From Flavobacteriaceae bacterium (lineage in GTDB: Bacteria; Bacteroidota; Bacteroidia; Flavobacteriales; Flavobacteriaceae), in assembly GCA_030065775.1 (NCBI GenBank), contig JASJDL010000009.1, positions 1-32,047 on the forward strand: a stretch of 32,047 nt of DNA, written 5' to 3'. The translations under genes were made by a program, and so were the position numbers. The notes beneath the pieces were generated by a model, which saw only the letters and a list, made by a program, of their open reading frames with translations, did not search any database and was not told where the DNA came from. Each line of letters begins with the position of its first letter. Position 1 is the first letter of the stretch. Positions 1 through 6,500 of the stretch are shown piece after piece.

Positions 1-1
1 C

Positions 2-1081
2 GATGAGGTATTTGGCAGGATAAATAGCAAAAGTTACGTGCAATTGTCGCCTTCTTCCTTCGATATTGAAAATGACGCCCAATTCGATTCAATCGAACTT
101 GTCTTAAAATATGATAAGTACTTCTATAATGATACCATACCTGCCCAGGAATTTAAAGTTTTTGAGGTCGATCAGACTATTGAGCCAGACGAAGGTAACT
201 ACTATAACACTACAAATTTTAGGTATAAAGATGCGCCAATTGCTCTGAAAGAATTTTTACCTAAAATCAATAAAGTAGATTCTTTAGTAATTAAAATAGC
301 TGACTCGTATGGCAGATCGCTGTTTACTAAGTTTATAGAAAATGAGATTAATAATGAAGATGAGTTTTTAGATGATTTCAAGGGCTTACTAGTCGAAGGT
401 ACCAGGGAAACTAATACGACCATTTTGGGCTTTTCTCTCGATAGCTACATGAGAATGTATTATAGTTTAGATAATGAAATCGAAGCTGACGGGCGCGTCT
501 TAGATTTCTCATTCAATGCAGGGAATACCTTTAATAACATTAGCAGTAACAAATCAACCACCTACTTCGAATCAATCGATGACCAAGAAGATTATTTATC
601 CAGTGATGAGGCAGATGAACTCAGTTTTATACAATCAGGTATCGGAATTGTCACCAGAATAGATATTCCAAACATAAATGCGTTAAACAATATTCAAGGC
701 CAGGGAAGCATTCTTGATGCCAAGCTGAAAATGACTTTAAAACGAAACTCATCGACCAATAATTTATTTACTGATGGCAACTTACTAGCCTTTATTATTG
801 ACAGAAAATCAAATGTATTGGCAGACCTTACTTTTGACGGATCTGTACCGGTTACAAGTGTTATCGAAATTTCGGACTCTGAATTTGACGCTGATACTTA
901 TGTAATGGATATGATGAGTTTTATTGACCTAAAGCAACAAGAGACAAATGAACCTTTCTTTCTCGCTATTTATCCCGAAGAGTTTACATCTTCAGTAAAT
1001 CGATATGTCCTAAATGGTAATGAAGCTGAGGACAATCTACGATTAAAATTAGAATTGATTTATGCGATATATGATGAGTAA
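2..1081 (+). CDS. DUF4270 family lipoprotein, 3' part only
   Basis: The frame is open to the left edge of the window (codons from base 2 read DEVFGRINSKSYV and continue), so the gene is cut at its 5' end and the GTG at 38 is not the start. About 359 residues are visible. The pattern 'D-x-V-F-G' followed by a soluble, Asp/Asn-rich beta-type sequence, with paired segments such as SIELVLKYD and LKLELIYAIYDE, is typical of DUF4270, a family of Bacteroidota exported lipoproteins of unknown function. The signal peptide and lipobox would lie outside the window. The 3' end overlaps the next gene by 20 bp or less, which suggests co-translation with an outer-membrane barrel protein. Family assignment is by recognition of the sequence pattern; the function is unknown. 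Confidence 0.8.
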   Translation, partial: DEVFGRINSKSYVQLSPSSFDIENDAQFDSIELVLKYDKYFYNDTIPAQEFKVFEVDQTIEPDEGNYYNTTNFRYKDAPIALKEFLPKINKVDSLVIKIADSYGRSLFTKFIENEINNEDEFLDDFKGLLVEGTRETNTTILGFSLDSYMRMYYSLDNEIEADGRVLDFSFNAGNTFNNISSNKSTTYFESIDDQEDYLSSDEADELSFIQSGIGIVTRIDIPNINALNNIQGQGSILDAKLKMTLKRNSSTNNLFTDGNLLAFIIDRKSNVLADLTFDGSVPVTSVIEISDSEFDADTYVMDMMSFIDLKQQETNEPFFLAIYPEEFTSSVNRYVLNGNEAEDNLRLKLELIYAIYDE

Positions 1082-2306
1082 TCTACTAATTTACGGTGCG
1101 TTACTAATTATTTGTAGTGTAAAAACCGCGACGGCGCAATCGAATAATCTATCAAGCTCTCCATATTCATTATTCGGATTGGGCGTACCCAGTGATATTA
1201 GTGTTGGTAAAACGAATGCTTTCGGTAAGTCAGGACTCGCTTTACCATTCGAGAACTCCATAAATGGCTTAAATCCTGCCGCTTATGGGGGCATACTTTC
1301 TAATAGATTTCTCTATGATTTAGGAGCAAAATTCGAAACCGAAACGCTCATTGAAGACGGCAATGAAGAAGGCCAGGTCAATGGAAATTTCTCAAATATT
1401 GCGATTGCATTTCCCATAACAAGAAGATCAGGACTTGGTATTACACTTATACCGTTCACCAATGTGGGCTACGAAGTGTTAGGAATTGAATCATCTATCA
1501 ACGGCTCTTCAGAATCATTTCTTGCTAATATTACCGGTTCGGGCGGACTTAATGATTTAAAATTAAATTATGGGCATTCATTTAGTAAAAAGCTTAGGCT
1601 GGGCTTAGGTATTTCATATTTATTTGGAAAAATAGAGGAAGAAGAAATCGACTTGATTGGGGGTAGTTTGTTGAGCATTCGTGAAGAGAGCTATTATAAT
1701 GGATTTCGGTTTACACCCGGATTTCAATATGACCTTACCAAGAACATTTCTATTGGAGGTATTGTAAATTTACCGTCTGAACTCGATGGAAGTCAAACCA
1801 GAACGGTAGCTGTCAACGCCTTAGAACCTGAAGAAAGCGAAAGTGAATTAGACGCCTTTAAATTACCGCTGGAAGCGAGCTTAGGTGTCTATGTAAGATT
1901 TAATGAAAAGTTGTCTTTTACTTTAGATTATAAGCGAAGCTTTTGGGATGAAACCGATCAAAACGATCAAATTGGTGATTTTGTGGATCAAGATTTTGTT
2001 GGTTTAGGTTTGGAATATACTCCAAAAGTAAAGGGATTGGCCTATTGGCAACGTATCAACTATCGATTAGGCTTTAATTATGATAATGGAAACTTAGTAA
2101 TAGATGGTAACAAAATAAGCAATACAGCTATCAATTTTGGTTTCGGGCTCCCGATCAGCGAAAGAAATAATTCAATGTTAAACCTGCACTATTCATATGG
2201 CCAAAGAGGATTAGTTTCCAATGGCCTTATCAAAGAGAATTACCATATTCTGACGTTCAACATAAGCCTTGAAGACCTCTGGTTCGTAAAAAGAAAACTA
2301 AATTAA
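1062..2306 (+). CDS. Outer-membrane beta-barrel protein (FadL-like appearance)
   Basis: This 414-residue protein has an N-terminal signal peptide (about residues 5-26, ending ATAQ) followed by SSPYSLFGLGVP and an 'NPAAYGG' segment. Repeated amphipathic strands with aromatic ends follow (for example LKLNYGHSFSKKLRLGLGISYLFG). This is the general look of outer-membrane transport/porin-like proteins of the OMPP1/FadL superfamily, in which an NPA motif near the N terminus is common. Three in-frame ATGs (1062, 1071, 1074) compete as the start. All overlap the end of the DUF4270 gene, so translational coupling is likely whichever is used; 1071 or 1074 gives the more usual short signal peptide. It may form an envelope unit with the DUF4270 lipoprotein. 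The substrate cannot be deduced. Confidence 0.75.
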   Translation: MRYMMSNLLIYGALLIICSVKTATAQSNNLSSSPYSLFGLGVPSDISVGKTNAFGKSGLALPFENSINGLNPAAYGGILSNRFLYDLGAKFETETLIEDGNEEGQVNGNFSNIAIAFPITRRSGLGITLIPFTNVGYEVLGIESSINGSSESFLANITGSGGLNDLKLNYGHSFSKKLRLGLGISYLFGKIEEEEIDLIGGSLLSIREESYYNGFRFTPGFQYDLTKNISIGGIVNLPSELDGSQTRTVAVNALEPEESESELDAFKLPLEASLGVYVRFNEKLSFTLDYKRSFWDETDQNDQIGDFVDQDFVGLGLEYTPKVKGLAYWQRINYRLGFNYDNGNLVIDGNKISNTAINFGFGLPISERNNSMLNLHYSYGQRGLVSNGLIKENYHILTFNISLEDLWFVKRKLN

Positions 2307-2347
2307 ATGACCTTATACGATCATTTTTTCGGTCGAATCAATACTTT

Positions 2348-2383
2348 TTAATGTAAATTAAACGTTAACTTAATGTAAATTAA
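2348..2383. repeat. Two 14-bp direct repeats, 22 bp apart
   Basis: TTAATGTAAATTAA occurs at 2348-2361 and again at 2370-2383, a 22-bp period (about two DNA turns), and a related TTGTAAATATA follows directly. They lie just upstream of the TAnnTTTG box at 2399, so they could be binding sites for a regulator of the short transcription unit. The region is very AT-rich, so chance is possible. Confidence 0.35.
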
Positions 2384-2398
2384 TTGTAAATATATTTA

Positions 2399-2406
2399 TA
2401 TATTTG
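2399..2406 (+). promoter_or_regulatory. Candidate -7 promoter box TATATTTG
   Basis: This is an exact match to the Bacteroidota -7 consensus TAnnTTTG. No TTG is present at the usual 17-23 base distance upstream (the nearest, at 2384-2386, is only 12 bases away). Transcription would start near 2411 and could end at the terminator at 2575-2600. Confidence 0.35.
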
Positions 2407-2424
2407 TGTAAATGAAGCCGGTAT

Positions 2425-2553
2425 ATGCGGATCGTAGCACAAATAAAAAAAGTTATTCGCTCTATTATGAAGAAGCCTTCTCAGCTGATGAAATGGTTAA
2501 GGTTATATGCTTTAAAGTGCCGAAGAGGATATGAAATGCCTTATAGATCATAA
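2425..2553 (+). CDS. Possible 42-residue basic small protein
   Basis: A short reading frame starts about 14 bases after the predicted transcription start and ends 20 bases before a strong hairpin terminator. The product begins MRIVAQIKKVIRSIMKKPSQ and is rich in Lys/Arg with a central Leu/Trp/Tyr segment and a single Cys, so it could be amphipathic. A second frame in the same strand, 2412-2534 (40 residues, starting MKPVYADRST), also fits, and the two cannot both be judged from sequence alone. The unit could equally be a small RNA of about 190 nt. I do not recognise either peptide. The only support is its position between a -7-like box and a terminator. Confidence 0.25.
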   Translation: MRIVAQIKKVIRSIMKKPSQLMKWLRLYALKCRRGYEMPYRS

Positions 2554-2574
2554 CTGAAACAATAAATCGATAAA

Positions 2575-2600
2575 AAAAAGCCTGCGTGAGCAGGCTTTTT
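2575..2600. terminator. Bidirectional hairpin terminator
   Basis: GCCTGC and GCAGGC form a stem around a GTGA loop, flanked by an A run on the left and a T run on the right, so it can act in both directions. On the minus strand it lies 4 bases after the stop of the small barrel gene; on the plus strand it would end the short unit starting near 2411. Confidence 0.85.
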
Positions 2601-2604
2601 ATAG

Positions 2605-3093
2605 TTAGAATTGATAACGTAAGCCGAGTGCTATATCCAAATCGAGGTCATTGTCGCCGAAATCATTGATCAAACCAAATTCTGGTCTAAAATCTATAGA
2701 AATCAACAAGGGGATGTCAAAGTCGTACTCTACGCCTATGTTACCATTAGCGTTTACGAATAAACCATCATCGCCGTCAAAATTATCTCTTGCTATATCT
2801 ATGGAGCCAATACCTGCCCCGAAACCGGCGTACCAGTTAAAATTACCATCGATGTTCCAAACCCATTGGTAGATACCTGACAGTTTCCAGGCATCGTAAT
2901 TTTTATTGTCTCGAAAACCGAGATCAAATTCGAGCCTGTTATTATTCTTAATACTTTTTTGATAGGAGATTTCAACTCCAAAACCATCATTGTCACCTGT
3001 TCTAATGCCTAAGGCATGTGACGAAATATCCTGGGCTTGAGTGTAAGTTAGAAATCCGAGTAGCAGTAAAGCCGTAAAAATTAGTTTCTTCAT
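2605..3093 (-). CDS. Small outer-membrane beta-barrel protein
   Basis: The 162-residue product starts with a clear Sec signal peptide (MKKLIFTALLLLGFLTYTQA, cleavage before QDIS). The mature part alternates hydrophobic and polar residues and ends in Tyr-Gln-Phe, the terminal aromatic typical of outer-membrane barrels. Segments such as WYAGFGAGIGSID and GVEYDFDIPLLISIDFRPEFGL resemble the eight-stranded OmpA/OmpW-like small barrels. An in-frame ATG at 3141 exists, but it would put 16 extra residues before the signal peptide, so I prefer 3093. The gene is monocistronic: it is divergent from trxB and has its own terminator directly after the stop codon. The function is unknown. Confidence 0.75.
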   Translation of the reverse strand: MKKLIFTALLLLGFLTYTQAQDISSHALGIRTGDNDGFGVEISYQKSIKNNNRLEFDLGFRDNKNYDAWKLSGIYQWVWNIDGNFNWYAGFGAGIGSIDIARDNFDGDDGLFVNANGNIGVEYDFDIPLLISIDFRPEFGLINDFGDNDLDLDIALGLRYQF

Positions 3094-3292
3094 AAGTAAC
3101 ATTTTAAATAGATATATTTTTTTAAGAAAATGTATTTGCAATTACTATGCCTAAGATACTTTTTTGTAAACAATCCTGTTTATTTCGACTAAGCATTCGG
3201 ACAGAAAAATACCCATTTATTAGGTATTATTTCCGTTTATTATTGAATTATTAAAAGTTATTAATGAAGCTTTTAATCCATAAAAAATACTA

Positions 3293-3300
3293 TAAATTTG
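3293..3300 (+). promoter_or_regulatory. Candidate -7 box TAAATTTG of trxB
   Basis: An exact TAnnTTTG match lies 21 bases upstream of the trxB ATG, giving an expected transcription start near 3305-3307 and a leader of about 15 bases. A clear TTG at -33 is missing. The remainder of the 3094-3321 intergenic region is AT-rich and shows no other site I would support. Confidence 0.45.
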
Positions 3301-3321
3301 CCACTTAAAATTTAAAAAAAT

Positions 3322-4272
3322 ATGTCAGAAAATATAGAACGTGTAAAATGCTTAATTATAGGCTCTGGGCCTGCAGGGTATAGCGCAGCGGTATATGCTG
3401 CCAGGGCTGATTTACATCCAGTAATGTATACCGGCTTGGAGCCTGGAGGTCAGCTAACTACAACCACGGAAGTCGATAATTATCTAGGATATCCTGACGG
3501 TGTTGACGGGACGGCAATGACCGAAGACTTTAAAAAACAAGCCGAGCGATTCAATACAGATGTTCGTTTTGGTTTAGTGACAAAAGTGGAATTGAGCGAT
3601 AAAGTTGGCGGTATTCATAAAGTGATTGTCGATGGCACGAAAGAGATAGAAGCCGAAACTGTTATTATTTCAACGGGTGCGACAGCAAAATATTTAGGTT
3701 TGGAGAGTGAAGAGCGATTAAAAGGAGGTGGAGTCTCTGCGTGTGCGACCTGCGATGGCTTTTTCTACAAAGGCCAGGAAGTGGTCGTTGTAGGTGGCGG
3801 TGATACGGCTGCTGAAGAAGCAACTTTTTTAGCTAAATTATGTACAAAGGTAACGATGCTAGTACGTAGAGATGTGATGCGCGCTTCTAAAGCCATGCAG
3901 CATCGAGTTAATGGCACCGAGAACCTGGAAGTACTATACAACACTGAATTGGAAGAAGTATTAGGAGATACTGTTGTAGAAGGCGTTCGCGTTGTGAACA
4001 ATCAAACAGGCGAAAAGCATGAGATTCCTGTAACCGGTGTATTTATCGCTATAGGTCATAAACCAAATACAGACCTATTCAAAGGTGTTTTAGACATGGA
4101 TGATGTCGGTTATATCATTACTAAAGGAAAATCCACAAAAACCAACTTACCGGGTGTTTTTGCTTCGGGTGATGTACAAGATAAAGAGTACAGACAAGCT
4201 ATTACCGCAGCTGGAACCGGTTGTATGGCGGCCTTGGATGCTGAACGTTACCTGGCTGCTCTTGAAGGATAA
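3322..4272 (+). CDS. trxB: Thioredoxin-disulfide reductase
   Basis: This 316-residue flavoenzyme uses NADPH to reduce thioredoxin in the cytoplasm. All diagnostic parts are present in the expected order: the FAD-binding GSGPAG (residues 14-19), EPGGQL (40-45), the redox-active CATC (Cys141 and Cys144, followed by DGFF), the NADPH-binding GGGDTA (158-163) with the arginine cluster VRRDVMRA (181-188), and the second FAD-binding segment VFASGDVQD (279-287). The length matches low-molecular-weight bacterial TrxB. The start is supported by a -7-like box 21 bases upstream. A strong terminator follows the stop codon by 20 bases, so it is probably a single-gene unit with no thioredoxin gene beside it. 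Confidence 0.97.
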   Translation: MSENIERVKCLIIGSGPAGYSAAVYAARADLHPVMYTGLEPGGQLTTTTEVDNYLGYPDGVDGTAMTEDFKKQAERFNTDVRFGLVTKVELSDKVGGIHKVIVDGTKEIEAETVIISTGATAKYLGLESEERLKGGGVSACATCDGFFYKGQEVVVVGGGDTAAEEATFLAKLCTKVTMLVRRDVMRASKAMQHRVNGTENLEVLYNTELEEVLGDTVVEGVRVVNNQTGEKHEIPVTGVFIAIGHKPNTDLFKGVLDMDDVGYIITKGKSTKTNLPGVFASGDVQDKEYRQAITAAGTGCMAALDAERYLAALEG

Positions 4273-4292
4273 TAACTTAATATTGATTTAAT

Positions 4293-4322
4293 AAAAATGC
4301 CTCCCATTTTGGAGGCATTTTT
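4293..4322. terminator. Bidirectional terminator between convergent genes
   Basis: AAAAATGCCTCC pairs with GGAGGCATTTTT over 12 bp around a CATTTT loop, with T runs on both strands. It lies between the convergent trxB and the leftward gene ending at 4328 and can serve both. Confidence 0.9.
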
Positions 4323-4327
4323 TTTGG

Positions 4328-5002
4328 TTAGTTTTTAGTCAGTCGTTTACCATGATAAGGGCAATAAGACCATGACCCGTCATGTAACTGTTCGTCGATC
4401 GGACATTTTTTAGGTTTTAACAAAGACCCCAATGGTAATTGCCATTGAAACTGTTCATCACTTAATTTTACTGTGAACTTTTCTTTATTCTTTGCGTTTA
4501 CGATTTTTTCCATTGGATTATTAACCTTCTGAAATAGGAAGAAGTGCATATTTTCACCCAATTTACCTAACATATTTGCTAAAACCGGCTTCATAATGGT
4601 AATCAGGCGTTTCGTATTCAAATCGATTTGATCTTCGGTAAGTGGCGAAAACTCTTCCTGCAAATCATTTATAACCTTGAGCTTATTGAAAATGGCTTCC
4701 TCACTGATATAATGTATATTCCCGTCGGCATCGATAGTTCCATCAATTGTGGCAACCATAGTATATTTTTCGAATTCATTTAGCATAGCATTGGCGTCCA
4801 TCTCGGGTATGGATTCATCTTGTGAAAAAACAGCTTCCCAGAAATCCGTGGGAATCCACCATACCAATCTCATTTTATCTGGTGAATCAGATAGTTGCTG
4901 TGTTTCTTCTGTCAACTTGTTGATATTCACCTTAAAATCTTGGGCTAGAAGTGTCCCCGAAAGGGAAAAAATCAAAAACAGAATCGTAATTTTTTTGTGC
5001 AT
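4328..5002 (-). CDS. Exported protein of unknown function with Cys-rich tail
   Basis: The 224-residue protein has a signal peptide (about 1-20, ending TLLAQ). The middle is helical and charged, with RLVWWIPTDFWEAVFSQD (45-62) as the most distinctive segment. The C-terminal 25 residues contain KKCPIDEQL (from Cys200) and SYCPYHGKRL (Cys214, His217). This layout is that of a treble-clef/zinc-ribbon tail in which the usual second and fourth Cys are replaced by Asp203 and His217. I do not recognise the family. The gene stands alone, convergent with trxB. A 15-bp perfect inverted repeat sits in its leader at 5006-5020. Signal peptide and coding status are firm; function is not. Confidence 0.75.
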   Translation of the reverse strand: MHKKITILFLIFSLSGTLLAQDFKVNINKLTEETQQLSDSPDKMRLVWWIPTDFWEAVFSQDESIPEMDANAMLNEFEKYTMVATIDGTIDADGNIHYISEEAIFNKLKVINDLQEEFSPLTEDQIDLNTKRLITIMKPVLANMLGKLGENMHFFLFQKVNNPMEKIVNAKNKEKFTVKLSDEQFQWQLPLGSLLKPKKCPIDEQLHDGSWSYCPYHGKRLTKN

Positions 5003-5005
5003 TGT

Positions 5006-5020
5006 AGGATAAATTATCCT
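5006..5020 (-). promoter_or_regulatory. 15-bp inverted repeat just upstream of a start codon
   Basis: AGGATAA and TTATCCT are perfect 7-base arms around one base. The repeat ends 3 bases before the ATG of the leftward gene at 5002. It could be an operator or an RNA structure that affects ribosome access. The basis is symmetry and position only. Confidence 0.35.
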
Positions 5021-5070
5021 TTTATAACTGCATTTTACCCAGTTTTAGTGTAAAACTTCAATTTTTTTAT

Positions 5071-5098
5071 AAAAAAGGCTGCCTTTTTCAAGACAGCC
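5071..5098 (-). terminator. Terminator of the GIN-domain gene
   Basis: Read on the minus strand, GGCTGTCT pairs with AGGCAGCC (8 bp, one G-U) and is followed by TTTTTT. It lies 46 bases after the stop codon of the leftward gene ending at 5145. The G-U pair forms only in the minus-strand RNA, which fixes the direction. Confidence 0.8.
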
Positions 5099-5144
5099 GC
5101 CATTTAACAAAAAAATGGAAAAAACAACTCAATTTTAAATACTG

Positions 5145-5852
5145 TTAGCCTCTTACGTCTCCGCCAGAAGAACTATTTTTTCTTATTTTCTTTGGATTTC
5201 CGACATATTTTATATCACCACCACTCGTGGCATTGGCGTCTAATTCTTCAGTGACATTTACTGAAATATCTGCCCCACTGGTTACCCGAGCTTCACAGGT
5301 TTTTGCTTCCAAACCAGAAGCCTGGAGGTCACTGCCACTTGTAGACTTTGCAACAAAATGATCAGCCGTTCCCTCTATACGTGCATCTGAGCCACTAGTT
5401 GTTGAACATGTTAGGTTTACTACATCGACTATCAAACGCACATCTGCCCCACTTGTAACCGAAACCTTTAGGTCATCAGTTTCCAGCGTATTTTCAGACC
5501 TAAGTTCGGCACCACTATTAACGCGTATTTCATTAACCTTTTCGGCGTTCAAATACACTTTTTTTCTTTTAGCGCTCCAAATGTTTTCATCAGCATAAAT
5601 TTTTAGGACTCCGTCTTCTACTTCAGTCTGAATGATATCATGTAGATTTTCATCAGCCTCCAGTTTTAACGAAGTGCTATTACCCATTGTGAGATATACA
5701 TCGATGCCGTTGCTCACACGGATCGCTTCAAAGTCTGAGGAAATACTGCGAGTTGCGGTCTTAACGATTCGGTTTCCCTTTACGCCACCAATCATACACG
5801 AGGTGGTCAAAAAAAGGACGATTACTGCTGAAATTTTAGTGAATGTTTTCAT
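5145..5852 (-). CDS. GIN-domain (DUF2807) lipoprotein
   Basis: The 235-residue product begins with a lipoprotein signal (residues 1-18, then Cys19 in LTTSC). Then comes the DUF2807 'head GIN' opening, in which FEAIRVSNGIDVYL is typical, and a regular series of turns reading [S/T]SG[A/G/S]D about every 18-20 residues (for example VTSGADVR, TTSGSDAR, STSGSDLQ, VTSGADIS, ATSGGDIK, SSSGGDVR). This spacing is what a right-handed beta-helix would give. The family is widespread in Bacteroidota and has been called a putative auto-transporter adhesin, but no function is established. GIN genes are often near PspC and PadR genes, as here. A good promoter (5913-5943) and a terminator (5071-5098) make it a single-gene unit. 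Confidence 0.88.
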   Translation of the reverse strand: MKTFTKISAVIVLFLTTSCMIGGVKGNRIVKTATRSISSDFEAIRVSNGIDVYLTMGNSTSLKLEADENLHDIIQTEVEDGVLKIYADENIWSAKRKKVYLNAEKVNEIRVNSGAELRSENTLETDDLKVSVTSGADVRLIVDVVNLTCSTTSGSDARIEGTADHFVAKSTSGSDLQASGLEAKTCEARVTSGADISVNVTEELDANATSGGDIKYVGNPKKIRKNSSSGGDVRG

Positions 5853-5912
5853 TTGTTGTTTTTATTTTAATTGTTGATAATGGTTGATTCTTGGTGTTGG
5901 TTAATTTTTACT

Positions 5913-5943
5913 CAAATCTATGGTCATTTTGGTTTCCTTTCAA
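5913..5943 (-). promoter_or_regulatory. Bacteroidota-type promoter of the GIN-domain gene
   Basis: On the minus strand TTG (5941-5943) is followed after exactly 20 bases by TAGATTTG (5913-5920), a full match to TTG-N17-23-TAnnTTTG. The expected transcription start is near 5906, giving a leader of about 55 bases before the ATG at 5852. Confidence 0.65.
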
Positions 5944-5985
5944 TTCAAACACGATGAACTGTCAGCTTTAAGTGATGAAATGTAA

Positions 5986-6444
5986 TTAATGAAGACTTAC
6001 CACTTTGGAAATCTCCCAATCGTCATTTTTTTGCCTCCAAAAGACTATGAATTTAGAGGGCTGGGATACACTTTTTTCAATCAGGTTACGGAATTTATGA
6101 TAGCCAATCGCTACAATTCCATAATTCGGTATTTTGTACATTTCCATGCTGCCCTCGACCAGTTCCCTATTTACTCTGCCACAAATATTTTTTTCTATGG
6201 CTAGAATAAGATCTTTCTTAGAGGTTTCCAGACCACCTATATCATGGAAGAACTCAATATCTTCAGCATAAAAAGAAGCGTGTTTCTCCAGTTTTTTAGG
6301 GTCTTCACAATTATTATATGCTTCGAACAGCACCGTATCTAGGCCAACGATTGTTTTGTATAGTTCAGTTCCTTTCTCGACTTGTGCGAAAGAATTGATA
6401 GATAGCCCAACGATCATTAAAAATGTATATAATTTCTTCACCAT
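5986..6444 (-). CDS. Exported NTF2-like (DUF4440/SnoaL-type) protein
   Basis: The 152-residue product has a signal peptide (about 1-20, ending NSFAQ). A mature domain of about 130 residues follows with the pattern of the NTF2-like superfamily: an N-terminal helix (LDTVLFEAYNNC), 'HASFYAEDIEFFHDIGGL', and a C-terminal strand pair ending FIVFWRQKNDDWEISKVVSLH. DUF4440 proteins typically end in this 'W...dgkWkI..v.s.H' pattern. Such proteins can be enzymes or ligand-binding domains, and nothing here points to a substrate. It lies 56 bases downstream of the PspC gene on the same strand without a visible terminator between, so it may be the last gene of the padR-pspC operon. Confidence 0.75.
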   Translation of the reverse strand: MVKKLYTFLMIVGLSINSFAQVEKGTELYKTIVGLDTVLFEAYNNCEDPKKLEKHASFYAEDIEFFHDIGGLETSKKDLILAIEKNICGRVNRELVEGSMEMYKIPNYGIVAIGYHKFRNLIEKSVSQPSKFIVFWRQKNDDWEISKVVSLH

Positions 6445-6500
6445 TGAAAATTTAGGTTCTAATTATTATGACGATTTTTTTGCTTTTAGGGTTTCAAAAA

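Noticed and set aside
38-40. GTG as the start of the DUF4270 gene
   Set aside because: The frame is open to the window edge and upstream codons encode the family's D-x-V-F-G pattern, so the gene begins outside.
2412-2534. 40-residue frame as the main product of the short unit
   Set aside because: It would need an almost leaderless message, and the frame beginning at 2425 fits the predicted start better; neither can be excluded, so only one was listed.
3208-3228. AATACC-N9-GGTATT inverted repeat between the barrel gene and trxB
   Set aside because: Short arms in very AT-rich DNA and no clear relation to a promoter; too weak to list as a site.
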